Source of the DNA: Microvirga sesbaniae
GTDB taxonomy: Bacteria > Pseudomonadota > Alphaproteobacteria > Rhizobiales > Beijerinckiaceae
DNA length: 64,000 nucleotides
Direction of reading: 5' to 3'
Assembly: GCF_025460805.1 (NCBI RefSeq)
Contig: NZ_JAMXFJ010000001.1
Coordinates: 29,074-93,073, forward strand
The position numbers and the translations under genes are program-made. The notes beneath the pieces are model-generated. The model was not told the origin of the DNA, did not search any database, and was given only the letters and a program-made list of their open reading frames with translations. Within the stretch, counting starts at the first letter, position 1; each line of letters opens with the position of its first letter. Below, one piece after another: positions 63,939 to 64,000 of this stretch.

Positions 63939-64000
63939 ATGCCCCAGACCCCAAAAGAAGAACTCAGCCAGGTTGCGGCACTCCCTTTCCGGATCAAGGA
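63939..64000 (+). CDS. Start of a probable NUDIX hydrolase, cut by the window end
   Basis: Only about 20 residues are present: MPQTPKEELSQVAALPFRIK. QVAALPFR is typical of the N-terminus of NUDIX hydrolases of the diphosphoinositol-polyphosphate/Ap4A type, but the NUDIX box lies beyond the window. GAGGAG lies 14 bases upstream of the ATG at 63939, a little far. The 185-bp gap to the phosphatase gene holds the divergent promoters. Confidence 0.5.
   Translation, partial: MPQTPKEELSQVAALPFRIK

Overview
The window is a high-GC chromosomal segment from an alphaproteobacterium. It is most likely a Hyphomicrobiales (Rhizobiales) member close to Microvirga/Methylobacteriaceae; this is an inference from gene content, not a database match. 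Supporting signs are GTTC-N7-GTTC type LexA boxes, a class I lysyl-tRNA synthetase, a PodJ-like polar protein with a coiled coil and Sel1 repeats, a TauE/TIGR02186 pair, a DUF6460-type small membrane protein, and GC-rich palindromic repeats in many gene gaps. I see no rRNA, tRNA, CRISPR array, transposase or prophage.

Layout. 1-606 is gene-free: a poly-C edge and dense palindromic repeats. 607-2328 holds two divergent, apparently SOS-controlled genes of unknown function (TnsA-like fold; annealing-protein-like). 2374-10069 carries a RecD2-type helicase, an orphan solute-binding protein, lysyl-tRNA synthetase, an S24-type repressor lacking its catalytic serine, and DUF952-pyrD. 10294-13623 has a MATE exporter, a small membrane protein, an esterase and a LuxR-type response regulator. 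13751-23171 contains the four-gene DNA-repair set of ATP-dependent ligase, MBL exonuclease, Lhr-type helicase and PdeM nuclease. Here it is split into two divergent halves around a methyltransferase, an SDR and a GNAT gene. 23306-29319 has a nitrilase-family amidase, the TauE/TIGR02186 pair and the PodJ-like protein. 29682-35793 is a MerR regulator followed by a three-gene beta-oxidation operon. 35982-47668 holds housekeeping and accessory genes: DinB, thioesterase, isomerase, racemase, a giant symporter-histidine kinase, LysR/DoxX/VOC, MscL, an aminotransferase, RbsD/FucU and AbrB.

48559-55345 is the most interesting metabolic block. An RpiR regulator lies divergent to an N-formylglutamate amidohydrolase-like enzyme, an ethanolamine-permease-like transporter, a glutamine-synthetase-like ligase, an aldehyde dehydrogenase and an iron alcohol dehydrogenase. 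Together these could form a gamma-glutamylated route for an amino alcohol such as ethanolamine: import, glutamylation, two oxidations, then hydrolysis to glutamate and an amino acid. 55421-57354 has an FMN reductase/HxlR pair and a HAD phosphatase. 57534-63753 has a potassium channel with a zinc-ribbon tail and an ABC importer of the AfuABC/Fbp type followed by an inositol-monophosphatase-family enzyme. This importer may carry a phosphorylated sugar rather than iron. The window ends inside a probable NUDIX hydrolase gene.

Two families of palindromic intergenic repeat recur: a REPIN-like element made of two inverted hairpins, and nested hairpins with GCATCGGA arms.
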